64,000 bases of DNA from Syntrophomonas sp. (GTDB taxonomy: Bacteria; Bacillota; Syntrophomonadia; Syntrophomonadales; Syntrophomonadaceae): assembly GCA_016841425.1 (NCBI GenBank), contig JAENZE010000005.1, forward strand, positions 124,001 to 188,000, read 5' to 3'. Numbering within the stretch: the stretch's first letter is position 1; each line of letters begins with the position of its first letter. Of this stretch, positions 44,048-52,378 are shown piece after piece. The position numbers and the translations under genes are program-made. Below the pieces are notes generated by a model that was given only the letters and a program-made list of their open reading frames with translations, was not told the origin of the DNA and searched no databases.

Positions 44048-44731
44048 ATGGAAAATAATTATCTGAAAGAACTCAGCCGCAGATGGTTTACCGAATCCTG
44101 CCGGCATCGTTATTCCTATTATTTCACCTGGCTGGGGCGGCCTGTAATACAGTATCCCCAGGATATGATGGCAGTTCAGGAAATCATCTGGCGGGTAAAA
44201 CCTGATTTAATAATCGAAACCGGGATCGCCCACGGCGGTTCGCTGATATTTTATGCTTCCATGCTTGAACTCATAGGCGGAGATGGAAGGGTTCTCGGCA
44301 TCGACATAGACATTCGTGAACACAACCGAATCGAAATAGAAGATCATCTTATGTACAAAAGAATAAGCATGCTGGAAGGTTCATCCACTGACGAACACAT
44401 CATAGAAGAAGTCCGACATATCGCCGAGAACAAAAGCCGAGTTCTGGTAGCCCTGGATTCCCTTCACACTCATGAACATGTTTTAAGAGAATTGGAGCTC
44501 TATTCCCCTCTGGTGACTAAGGGCAGCTATCTGCTGGTTTTCGATACTGTAATAGAAGACCTGCCCGACGACTTTTTCCCGGACCGGCCCTGGGGAAAGG
44601 ATAACAACCCTAAAACGGCAGTAAAGGAATTCCTGAAGACCAATGATCGTTTTGTTATAGATAAGGAAATTGAAGAAAAATTGCTTATTACCACTGCTCC
44701 GGAGGGTTATTTGAGATGCATCAAGGAGTGA
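44048..44731 (+). CDS. CmcI-like methyltransferase family protein
   Basis: 227 residues. DLIIETGIAHGGSLIFYASM near residue 57 and VLGIDIDIREHNRIEIEDH near residue 86 match the cephalosporin hydroxylase (CmcI) family, SAM-binding proteins that include rhamnosyl O-methyltransferases; ALDSLHTHEHVLRELELY near residue 136 holds the metal-binding DSxHxHxH-like pattern. Likely a sugar O-methyltransferase. Directly follows the NeuD-like gene. Confidence 0.82.
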   Translation: MENNYLKELSRRWFTESCRHRYSYYFTWLGRPVIQYPQDMMAVQEIIWRVKPDLIIETGIAHGGSLIFYASMLELIGGDGRVLGIDIDIREHNRIEIEDHLMYKRISMLEGSSTDEHIIEEVRHIAENKSRVLVALDSLHTHEHVLRELELYSPLVTKGSYLLVFDTVIEDLPDDFFPDRPWGKDNNPKTAVKEFLKTNDRFVIDKEIEEKLLITTAPEGYLRCIKE

Positions 44732-44738
44732 TACCAGC

Positions 44739-45869
44739 TTGATCAGCGAAAAAATACCCGTTGCGGGTCCCTGGATTACGCAAAAAGAGATAGACTATGT
44801 AACGGATGCGGTTGCTAACGGGTGGTATGAAAACAGTACTAAATATACTCATATGTTTGAAGAGGCCTTTGCGCAATATACGGGAGTTAAGTATGCGGTG
44901 TCTCTGCCCTCCTGTACATCTGCCATACACCTATCACTTCTGGCTCTGGGGATAGGGCCGGGCCATGAGGTTATTGTCCCTGATATCACCTGGATTGCAA
45001 CTGCTGCCCCCATCAGCTACGTGGGAGCCACAGCAGTTTTTGCAGACATTGATGAAAAGACCTGGTGTTTGTCTGCAGAATCATTGCAGGAATGTCTTTC
45101 ACCTAAAACCAGGGCAGTTATTCCCGTAGATCTCTATGGAAACATGCCTGACATGAACGAGATACAAAAGACAGCCGGCAATTATGGCCTGGCAGTTATT
45201 GAAGATGCTGCTGAAGCCATCGGTTCAGAATTCTATGGCAGGAAAGCCGGCAGCTTTGGCGATACCGGGGTTTTCAGTTTTCATGGTTCAAAAACACTTA
45301 CCACCGGTGAGGGCGGCATGCTGATTACCAATGACTCCGAAATTTATGAGCGCTGCCTGGTTCTTATGGATCATGGCCGCCAATCTGGAGATATACTATT
45401 CTGGAATACAGAAATTGCTTATAAATATAAAATGAGCAGCCTGCAGGCTGCCCTGGGATTGGCGCAATTGGAGAGAATTGACGAATTAATTGAAAAAAAG
45501 AGAATGATATTTCAATGGTACCAGGAAGAATTAAAAGATCACAAAGGAATAACTCTTAACTGCGAACCGGCAGGTATTAATAATACCTACTGGATGGTAA
45601 CCGCGATTATAGATGCAGAACTTGGCCTGGATAAAAGTCACCTGCTGGAACAGATGAATAAAAAGCAGATTGCCGGCCGTCCCTTCTTCTATCCTTTAAG
45701 CATGCTTCCGGCTTACTGCTTTAGTGAGGAAGCCAGGCAAGCACAGAAACGAAATATAGTAAGCTATAAAATTTCGCCCTATGGTATAAATCTCCCCAGC
45801 GGCTTCAATATGGACAGAGATAAAGTGCGCTATGTCTGTGATAGTTTAATATCTGTTCTTAACGATTAG
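44739..45869 (+). CDS. DegT/DnrJ/EryC1 aminotransferase
   Basis: 376 residues from TTG 44739, preceded by AAGGAG. NGWYENSTKYTHMFEEAF near residue 27, EDAAEAIGSEFYGRKAG near residue 153 and SFHGSKTLTTGEGGML near residue 178 (Lys for PLP) show a sugar aminotransferase. It probably aminates a keto sugar made by the RfbG branch. Distinct in sequence from LegC at 18.4 kb. No internal damage. Confidence 0.88.
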   Translation: MISEKIPVAGPWITQKEIDYVTDAVANGWYENSTKYTHMFEEAFAQYTGVKYAVSLPSCTSAIHLSLLALGIGPGHEVIVPDITWIATAAPISYVGATAVFADIDEKTWCLSAESLQECLSPKTRAVIPVDLYGNMPDMNEIQKTAGNYGLAVIEDAAEAIGSEFYGRKAGSFGDTGVFSFHGSKTLTTGEGGMLITNDSEIYERCLVLMDHGRQSGDILFWNTEIAYKYKMSSLQAALGLAQLERIDELIEKKRMIFQWYQEELKDHKGITLNCEPAGINNTYWMVTAIIDAELGLDKSHLLEQMNKKQIAGRPFFYPLSMLPAYCFSEEARQAQKRNIVSYKISPYGINLPSGFNMDRDKVRYVCDSLISVLND

Positions 45870-45885
45870 TCAGGAGGAAATAATA

Positions 45886-46773
45886 TTGTCAAATTCTATT
45901 TCCACGATTCTCATACCTACTTATAACAGGCCTTACCAGCTTAATCGGCTGCTGGATTACATGTTAAAAAATTATAACCTGGAACAGGTTAAAATAGTAG
46001 TACTGGATGGCTCATATAAAGATGCACAGACAAATGAAAAAACCTGCAATCAATTGGGAATTGAATACCGCGGCTACAGTCCTGATGTGCCCTTGCTGGA
46101 AAGATGGTTAGATGGAATTAAGCATGTCAAAACCGAGTTTGTATCTTTCCTGGCAGACGATGACATACTGCAGCCGCAAGGTTATTATGATTCCTTAAAT
46201 TTTCTGCAGACCCATTCAGACTATGTGGCAGCACACGGTAATTATATCTGGTTTAAAGAGCAGGAAAAGCAAACCCTACTCTATCCAGGATATCAAACCT
46301 TTTCCATTGAGGACGAATACCCTTTGAAAAGACTTTTTTATTTTCTGGCTGATTATTTGCCTATTACCTATGCTCTTTATCGTACTAATATATTACAAAC
46401 TGCTTACCAGCGAACTATATCCAATTTACCGTTAGACAACTATCATTTCACCGAGCTTCTGAGCGGATGTATTCCTGTTTTACTTGGAAAAGTAAAAAAA
46501 TTGGATACCCATTATTACGGCAGAAATATGGGGGACCCATCTCCTAGACCATCAGTAATATATCCCAAGTTGATTTTTGCTGAAGATTTTTCCTATCGCT
46601 ATGGATTGATCAAACGCACATTAAGAAACATATTGGACCATAACGTAAATCCAAAAATTGCAGAAGACGCAATCGATTACTGCTTTGGTGCTTATTACGG
46701 GAAGGTATTAGATAGAAATATTGTAACCCAGCATTTTACCAGGCTGCTGGACATAGTGAAAAATACCGATTAA
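45886..46773 (+). CDS. Family 2-type glycosyltransferase (TIGR00180-like)
   Basis: 295 residues from TTG 45886 after AGGAGG. The GT-A fold start TILIPTYNRPYQLNRLLDYM is clear, and FLADDDILQPQGYYDSL near residue 86 carries the DxD metal motif. The C-terminal part (LPLDNYHFTELLSGCIPVLLG) resembles the TIGR00180 glycosyltransferase group. Probably adds a sugar from the CDP or CMP branch to the glycan. Confidence 0.82.
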   Translation: MSNSISTILIPTYNRPYQLNRLLDYMLKNYNLEQVKIVVLDGSYKDAQTNEKTCNQLGIEYRGYSPDVPLLERWLDGIKHVKTEFVSFLADDDILQPQGYYDSLNFLQTHSDYVAAHGNYIWFKEQEKQTLLYPGYQTFSIEDEYPLKRLFYFLADYLPITYALYRTNILQTAYQRTISNLPLDNYHFTELLSGCIPVLLGKVKKLDTHYYGRNMGDPSPRPSVIYPKLIFAEDFSYRYGLIKRTLRNILDHNVNPKIAEDAIDYCFGAYYGKVLDRNIVTQHFTRLLDIVKNTD

Positions 46774-47042
46774 CCATCCTTCCATACATCAAAGCAAAAT
46801 TTCCCGGTCATCTATTATTCAAGATCATAACTCCCCAGGCTCATCCCCCCTTCCTGCTGAACATCTTTGAAGTATTATTAACGACTGCAACTAATGCATA
46901 AGTATCCAAAGCAGATACAGTTCATTCTCAATTTCTCACCAAACTTTGGTTTTAACCATAATATGTATATTAATATTCTATCTAAATATGAAGTTGGCCA
47001 ATATGGCTCAGCTGGGAGGAGATCATCATACTTAACAAAAAT
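46774..47042. other. Intergenic stretch before the MAF gene
   Basis: About 270 bases with no open frame of interest. A GGGAGGAG sequence ends at about 47020, too far from the MAF ATG at 47043 to serve it well. It may serve a non-ATG start slightly upstream, or only the promoter lies here. Confidence 0.4.
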
Positions 47043-49394
47043 ATGAACCTGTTGAAAACACATTTTCCCCTGGTATGGAGCAGATTTAAAGAAATTGAAA
47101 ATAGCCTGGACCCTGAACTAGTTAAGATAGTTGACCCTATTAATGGTTTTCCTAATCTGGTAGTGAATATGCAAGAACCTTATTATATTCATGATGAATT
47201 TGATCCAGTACTCGAAGGAACTAATGTAATAGAACAGAATGAAAATCCAGGAGAATACTCTGATGTTTTATTTTATGGAATAGCTCTGGGATATCACCTG
47301 AATGCATTTATTAATAAGTATCCAGGTACAGTATTTTCAATATATGAGCCGGTACCGGAGATATTCTTTCAATTTCTATCCTATATAGATCTGACTGATA
47401 TACCATTGTCTTCAATAAAATACATTTATATAGAGGGAAGGCCTGATGATGCACTGCTATTTTCCCATGAATATGTCAATCAAATGCGGGACTCGGTTTT
47501 AATCATAGATTTTCCATCCTATAAGAATGTTTTTTCAGAAAGATATGAGCATTTTTTTACTGCATTTGAAACCGCTGTTAATGAACGCCGAAGTGCGGTT
47601 AACGTTACGTCTGCATTTGAAAAACGCTGGACCCTTAACAGTATGAAGAATCTCAAGGCAGTACTATCTTCCCCAAATATTATATTAGAAAAGAAGAACT
47701 ATTTTGTAGACCAGCCAGCAGTACTGGTAGCTGCCGGGCCGTCTCTGGAAGAAGAAATCGATAATATCCGATATATTAAAGAGAATGGTCTGGCTTATAT
47801 ATTTTCTGCTGGGTCAGCTGTTAATACCCTGGTTGACTTCCATGTCCATCCTCATGCTGCTTGCTCATATGATCCTTCACCTAAGAACCAGGTTGTTTTT
47901 CAAAAATTGATAGATGAAAACATAGTTGATATCCCCCTTATATTTGGCAGCACCATTGGATATGAAACCCTGGCTAAATACCCTGGGCCAAAATTCCATA
48001 TGCTGACCAAGCCAGATCATGTTTCTCCTTTCTATCTCAGATCAAAATCGGAAATACAATTAGATACTATTAATGATGCTCCATCTATCTCGGTTGTTGT
48101 GTTACAGCTTCTAAAACTGCTGGGTTTTAATCCTATTATCCTGGTAGGACAAAATCTGGCTTATAAAGATAATAAACAGCATGCGGAAGGCCTGAATTAC
48201 AGCAACGCAGTACTTGACCCAAAACAGCTTAACGATGCTTTGGAAATTGAAGACATATACGGCAATAAAGTATTCAGCAATCCAAGCTTTAACCGAATGA
48301 GAATGCAGATGGAGATATACATTAGCATGTATAAAGATATTCAAATAATAAATACCACCCGGGGCGGAGCAAGAATTAAAGGAACTGCCTTTAAATCACT
48401 GGATGATGTCATCAGAGATACTCTGCAGGACAGGGTAGTGGATGAAAACTGGCTATGTCTGAAGGGTTTAAATTATGAGGCCGATTATCTGGTGAATCAA
48501 TATACTACCATGAAGCAGGATCATGAAAAACTGGATAATTTGATCGAAAAATTAAATTATTTATTGTACAAAATCAATAAACAGGCAGAAAACCTGGGAT
48601 TTCGGCAGATGGATCATATATTTACCGCTTTAGAAAATGCTTATTCTCAGTTAAAGCAAAACGCATTTTTAAATACCTTTATTATGCCAATGAATCAGAT
48701 AGCAGACCAGATTTTGCAGCGATCTATAGTTAACATAAATTTAGAAAAGGATAATTATAAAAAGGCGAAAATGACTGCAGCTGAGTTTGGAGAATTTATT
48801 TACAGCTGTGAAAACGACATTCAAATGATAACTCCTATTTTTCAGGAAATGAATCGAGCTATCGAATCCTTTCTTGGGGAATACATCAAAGAAAAAGCAA
48901 GCAAAATCAGAATCCTTCTGATAAACTTTGAGGGTGTTCTAAGCGATGGGGGATTATACTATTCCAAAAAGGGTTGTGATATTAAGCTAAACAGTCGGGA
49001 TATTCAAAGTATGATACGTCTGCAGCAACAGGGCATAAAAATTGCTATAATTGTCAGGCAAAATGAAAAAATCTTAAAGAAGGCTTACCGACATGCCGGG
49101 GTCGGTTGTCTAATTATCAATGAAAAGGATAAATATCAAAGAATAAAAACAATCTGTTCAGTGGAGCAAGTAAACCATGAAGAGATAGCTTGCTTAATTG
49201 ATGATACCAGCGACCTTGATCTAATGAAATATTCCGGATTAAGTTTTGCAGTAAACGATGCCATGGAAGAAGTGAAAAGCCAAGCTGATTATCTATGTAT
49301 GCTTAAAGGAGGTGGAGGAGTACTACGGGAAGTAGCCCAGGTACTCCTTTCAGATAGCTTTCCGGTCCAGGGAACAATAATTAAAACTCTGTAA
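47043..49394 (+). CDS. MAF (motility-associated factor) glycosyltransferase with C-terminal HAD-like domain
   Basis: 783 residues. The central part (VLVAAGPSLEEEIDNIRYIK near residue 222, ACSYDPSPKNQ near residue 270, LVGQNLAYKDNKQHAEG near residue 365) is the DUF115/MptE-like core of MAF proteins, which transfer nonulosonic acids to flagellin. From about residue 616 a second domain resembles KdsC-type HAD phosphatases: NFEGVLSDGGLYYSKKGC, NEKDKYQRIKTICSV, LIDDTSDLDLMKYSGLSFAV. The nucleophile Asp and its partner are replaced (NFEG where DxDG is expected), so this domain should not be active. The start is weak: the ribosome-binding site GGAGG lies upstream, and in-frame ATA 47028 is nearer to it than ATG 47043. 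Confidence 0.85.
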   Translation: MNLLKTHFPLVWSRFKEIENSLDPELVKIVDPINGFPNLVVNMQEPYYIHDEFDPVLEGTNVIEQNENPGEYSDVLFYGIALGYHLNAFINKYPGTVFSIYEPVPEIFFQFLSYIDLTDIPLSSIKYIYIEGRPDDALLFSHEYVNQMRDSVLIIDFPSYKNVFSERYEHFFTAFETAVNERRSAVNVTSAFEKRWTLNSMKNLKAVLSSPNIILEKKNYFVDQPAVLVAAGPSLEEEIDNIRYIKENGLAYIFSAGSAVNTLVDFHVHPHAACSYDPSPKNQVVFQKLIDENIVDIPLIFGSTIGYETLAKYPGPKFHMLTKPDHVSPFYLRSKSEIQLDTINDAPSISVVVLQLLKLLGFNPIILVGQNLAYKDNKQHAEGLNYSNAVLDPKQLNDALEIEDIYGNKVFSNPSFNRMRMQMEIYISMYKDIQIINTTRGGARIKGTAFKSLDDVIRDTLQDRVVDENWLCLKGLNYEADYLVNQYTTMKQDHEKLDNLIEKLNYLLYKINKQAENLGFRQMDHIFTALENAYSQLKQNAFLNTFIMPMNQIADQILQRSIVNINLEKDNYKKAKMTAAEFGEFIYSCENDIQMITPIFQEMNRAIESFLGEYIKEKASKIRILLINFEGVLSDGGLYYSKKGCDIKLNSRDIQSMIRLQQQGIKIAIIVRQNEKILKKAYRHAGVGCLIINEKDKYQRIKTICSVEQVNHEEIACLIDDTSDLDLMKYSGLSFAVNDAMEEVKSQADYLCMLKGGGGVLREVAQVLLSDSFPVQGTIIKTL

Positions 49395-49420
49395 GTACAG
49401 TCTTTTGAGAATAATGGATA

Positions 49421-49447
49421 TGAGGCTGCTCCGAATAGGAACGGCCT
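49421..49447 (+). terminator. Possible terminator after the MAF gene
   Basis: GAGGC and GCCTC with inner TCC and GGA pairs form a hairpin (GAGGCTGCTCC, GAATA, GGAACGGCCTC) about 30 bases after the MAF stop. Only a loose T-rich stretch follows. It lies between convergent genes and could serve both. Confidence 0.5.
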
Positions 49448-49476
49448 CATTTATTACTCCATCTTTATTACTTATT

Positions 49477-49932
49477 TTATGATTGTTTCCTGCCCTGGAA
49501 ATACCAGTGCACCGTGCCATCTACCCCACCCGATACTGTTACCGCTATACGGGCATATCTAAGGAAAGTATCTGCCACAAAATATTTCCAATCGCCGCTG
49601 GCAATAGTAGCAAAAGCAGCATTTTCATCATACCAATCATTCCCGCTTCCTGTTGCACTTACCTCCAATTTTACCTGGGTAGTACCGCTTCCGGAAACCT
49701 TATTAATTGCATAGGTCCAGGTTGAATAATCTAAGACCGGCCATATGGTTGTTCCAGAGTTAGTGCCGCTGACAAAAGTGGCAGTTGTTCCGGAATTTAT
49801 GGTTGATATATCCTGGGTTACCACTAAAGCACCACTATCCATTTGCAGAGCAGTGGCAGTACCGCTCTGTGAAGCGTATAGTTTTACCCGCAAATTTTCG
49901 GGTATATCTTGAAAAATCTTATAGTTTGGCAT
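49477..49932 (-). CDS. Small DUF6385-type protein
   Basis: 151 residues, no signal peptide, beta-rich with many Gly, Ser and Thr. It ends FLRYARIAVTVSGG then WYFQGRK, matching the C-terminal pattern of the protein at 16201-17160. SGTNSGTTIWPVLDYSTWTY near residue 55 is part of the same domain. ATG 49932 follows GAGGAGTG. It closes the glycan locus on the right, as the larger relative does on the left. Function unknown; an exposed beta-sandwich or structural role is possible. Confidence 0.7.
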   Translation of the reverse strand: MPNYKIFQDIPENLRVKLYASQSGTATALQMDSGALVVTQDISTINSGTTATFVSGTNSGTTIWPVLDYSTWTYAINKVSGSGTTQVKLEVSATGSGNDWYDENAAFATIASGDWKYFVADTFLRYARIAVTVSGGVDGTVHWYFQGRKQS

Positions 49933-49941
49933 AAATATCAC

Positions 49942-50290
49942 TCCTCTCTATTCGGATTCTCTATTATCTTATGAAACTTACTCGTTGTTAGTTAATGCCA
50001 TTTGAGGTATGGATATCCATTTAATGAGGTTTTATTTCCCGGGAGCTCAAAAAGCTCACGTTATGGACTTCTGAGAGAAAATATTTCCTCGATTCCAATT
50101 AAAATTTATCTTTGAGTACTCAAAAATGCCCTTTCTACTTGACCTGTCTAAACCAATTCTTCATTATTTAGTAAAGAGCATAATATTCCTAATATAATGG
50201 TGGCAGAAATAAACCACTTTCCCAGGGTTAATAGGACTAAACCCTATAGATAAATGGTATGGTAATATCTCTCAGCAAAGGAGGATGTTT
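49942..50290. other. Intergenic stretch, no gene seen
   Basis: About 350 bases between divergent genes. It should hold the promoters of the DUF6385 protein and of the VIT1 gene. I saw no repeat of the GGGGACG family and no coding frame of note. Confidence 0.4.
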
Positions 50291-51157
50291 ATGGAAAAGC
50301 TGTCCATACCCGCCCTTATAACAGAGCAGAAAGCTGAGCTCACTTCACATCATGTGTATCGGAGACTGGCTGCTAAATTAGAACCATCTGAAAATGCAGA
50401 TATTCTAAGGTCTATAAGCTCGGATGAATTAAAGCATTATGATTTAATTAAAAAAACCACCGGGACAGAAGTTAAACCCGACTGGCTGAAAGTATATTTT
50501 TATTATTGCTTAAGTGTAATATTTGGCATTACTTTTGGAATCAAACTAATGGAAAAAGGTGAGGAGAAGGCTATAAGCGGATATTCCGAATTGGCTCACT
50601 ACTATCCTCCGCTGTACGATATTATAAAGGATGAGGAAGAACACGAAAAACAGCTCATAGGTATGATTAATGAAGAGCGGCTGCAGTATATCGGTTCTAT
50701 CGTACTTGGACTAAACGATGCTCTGGTTGAGCTGACCGGGGCCCTGGCTGGTTTTACCTTTGCTTTTCAAAACACCAGGCTCATAGCCCTAACCGGGCTG
50801 ATCGTGGGTATTTCCGCCTCCTTTTCCATGGCTTCAGCGGAATATTTATCCAATAAGCAGGATAAGAGTACCAGAGACTCCTTACAAGCAGCCCTGTATA
50901 CAGGAGCAGCGTATGTGGTTACCGTTTTATTATTGATATTACCTTATCTTTTGATAGCTAATCCTTATTTGAGCCTGGCAGTTACATTATTAGTAGTACT
51001 GCTGATAATATTCTTCTTTAATTATTATGTAGCAGTGGCCAAAGAACTGGATTTCAAAAAACGCTTCTTCGAGATGGCATCAATCAGCCTGGGGGTAGCT
51101 GGGATTTCATTCCTGGTCGGGGTGCTGGTCAAGCATTTTTTTGGCATCGATATTTAA
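50291..51157 (+). CDS. Erythrin-VIT1/CCC1 family membrane protein (iron/manganese transport)
   Basis: 288 residues. The N-terminal 130 residues are ferritin-like (SDELKHYDLIKKTTGTEV and KDEEEHEKQLIGMI with metal-binding Glu and His). The rest has the VIT1/CCC1 membrane core: GSIVLGLNDALVELTGALAG near residue 136 and SFSMASAEYLSNKQDKS near residue 182, then three more hydrophobic segments. This erythrin plus VIT1 fusion is thought to move iron or manganese across the membrane. ATG 50291 is chosen because AAAGGAGG is well spaced from it, unlike ATG 50285. Confidence 0.88.
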   Translation: MEKLSIPALITEQKAELTSHHVYRRLAAKLEPSENADILRSISSDELKHYDLIKKTTGTEVKPDWLKVYFYYCLSVIFGITFGIKLMEKGEEKAISGYSELAHYYPPLYDIIKDEEEHEKQLIGMINEERLQYIGSIVLGLNDALVELTGALAGFTFAFQNTRLIALTGLIVGISASFSMASAEYLSNKQDKSTRDSLQAALYTGAAYVVTVLLLILPYLLIANPYLSLAVTLLVVLLIIFFFNYYVAVAKELDFKKRFFEMASISLGVAGISFLVGVLVKHFFGIDI

Positions 51158-51474
51158 TGACCCAACCAAACATGTCTGTATGATACTAGTGCAGACGTAA
51201 ATTGTATTAAGGAATGCTTAAGACCGCTTGGGTCCGGTCTTGCTTTCTCCATATAAGTTAGCTAGTGATGTTTATATTGATTGGGCTAAAGTTTGGGTTC
51301 AAGGAACACCGAACTTATTTTTATTCCAGGCCTGAATTAATAATCTCTTTTAGGTAAAAATAATTCACAGGTGACACGGGGACGGTCCTTTTGTCACCTT
51401 CTTCGGTTCTAAATAAGGTGACAAAAGGACCGTCCCCGTGTTACCAGGATTTATATTTAGACGGGGGGATACAA
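51158..51474. other. Intergenic stretch with palindrome before the AbiGi-like gene
   Basis: About 317 bases. A hairpin-like AAGACCGCTTGGGTCCGGTCTT sequence lies near 51220 and could terminate the VIT1 gene. The rest is AT-rich until the palindrome at 51370-51445. Confidence 0.4.
51370..51445. repeat. GGGGACGG-core palindrome, left border of the AbiGi-like gene
   Basis: Two inverted arms of 31 bases (51370-51400 and 51415-51445) with a single mismatch. Each has its own stem, GGTGACA with TGTCACC, around CGGGGACGGTCCTT. The copy at 52301-52378 is nearly identical. Confidence 0.9.
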
Positions 51475-52287
51475 TTGTCCGTTCAAAGCCGACAGTCGAT
51501 AAGCGCTAATAGCTTGTTTCATTTTACCGACAGCTTTGAAAATCTGCAGGGTATCTTCAGTAATGACTTCTATCCCCGCTACTGTATGGAAGACCAGAGC
51601 TATCTGGTGCCGGACCACCTGCCTAAATATGCAGCTATTCCCATGGTATGTTTTTGTGATGTCCCTCTATCCCATGTCAACTATCATACGGAAACTTACG
51701 GCTACTATTGTATAGGGCTGGCCAAGGAATGGGGAAAGGACAATGGGATTAATCCCATCATGTACTCCCTGCCTAACTCTTATTCTACCCTCTTGCTTAA
51801 ACAGAGCTTTGGAGACTTATATCCGTTGAACCCTGAGTTGGTGCTTTATAAAACCCACCAACCGGATTTAGCAGCCCAAAATGTTACAACTATGCTTTAT
51901 TCGTTTTTTACTTTCTTGAAGCCTTATGAAGGCGAAGTCTGGAAGGACGGTGCCCCTATTAAGCGCCGGGTCAGATTTTATGATGAACGTGAATGGAGAT
52001 ATGTTCCAGCCCTGAACCGTTTGAATGATCTTGGCTTGATACCGATAATGAGCCAAAACCAATATAACGATAGCAGTATCCGCAACCAGTGTAATGAAAC
52101 ACTGCAGCAGTCTTTCCGATTAGAATTCACAGCCCAGGATGTGAAATACATTATTGTGAGAGAAGAAGATGAAGTGTTAAAAATGGCTGAGAAAATAGAG
52201 AGTCTGAAACACCGGTATTCAGATGGAGAAATCAAACTGCTTACTACCCGCATTATGTCCATGCACCAAATCCTGGAGGACTTTTGA
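51475..52287 (+). CDS. AbiGi-like abortive infection protein
   Basis: 270 residues from TTG 51475, which follows GGGGGAT; the frame is open to 51391, but that part is encoded by the palindrome. SLFHFTDSFENLQGIFSNDF near the N-terminus, AIPMVCFCDVPLSHVN near residue 55 and TYGYYCIGLAKEWGKDNG near residue 73 are what I recall of the AbiGi family, the antitoxin-like part of the AbiG phage-resistance system. No AbiGii-like partner is adjacent. Both sides carry nearly identical palindromes, so the gene looks like the cargo of a small repeat-flanked unit. Confidence 0.75.
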   Translation: MSVQSRQSISANSLFHFTDSFENLQGIFSNDFYPRYCMEDQSYLVPDHLPKYAAIPMVCFCDVPLSHVNYHTETYGYYCIGLAKEWGKDNGINPIMYSLPNSYSTLLLKQSFGDLYPLNPELVLYKTHQPDLAAQNVTTMLYSFFTFLKPYEGEVWKDGAPIKRRVRFYDEREWRYVPALNRLNDLGLIPIMSQNQYNDSSIRNQCNETLQQSFRLEFTAQDVKYIIVREEDEVLKMAEKIESLKHRYSDGEIKLLTTRIMSMHQILEDF

Positions 52288-52300
52288 CGAAGAAGTAATA

Positions 52301-52378
52301 GGTGACGCGGGGACGGTCCTTTTGTCACCTTTTAAGCTATGCGGGAAAAGGTGACAAAAGGACCGTCCCCGTGTCACC
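52301..52378. repeat. GGGGACGG-core palindrome, right border of the AbiGi-like gene
   Basis: Inverted arms GGTGACGCGGGGACGGTCCT and its complement end at 52378, one base before the nuoN stop codon. It differs from the copy at 51370-51445 in few arm bases and in the loop. It may also act as the terminator of both convergent genes. Confidence 0.9.

Noticed and set aside
51370-52378. CRISPR-like repeat pair
   Set aside because: Only two copies, each an inverted repeat, separated by a gene; no spacers of regular length.
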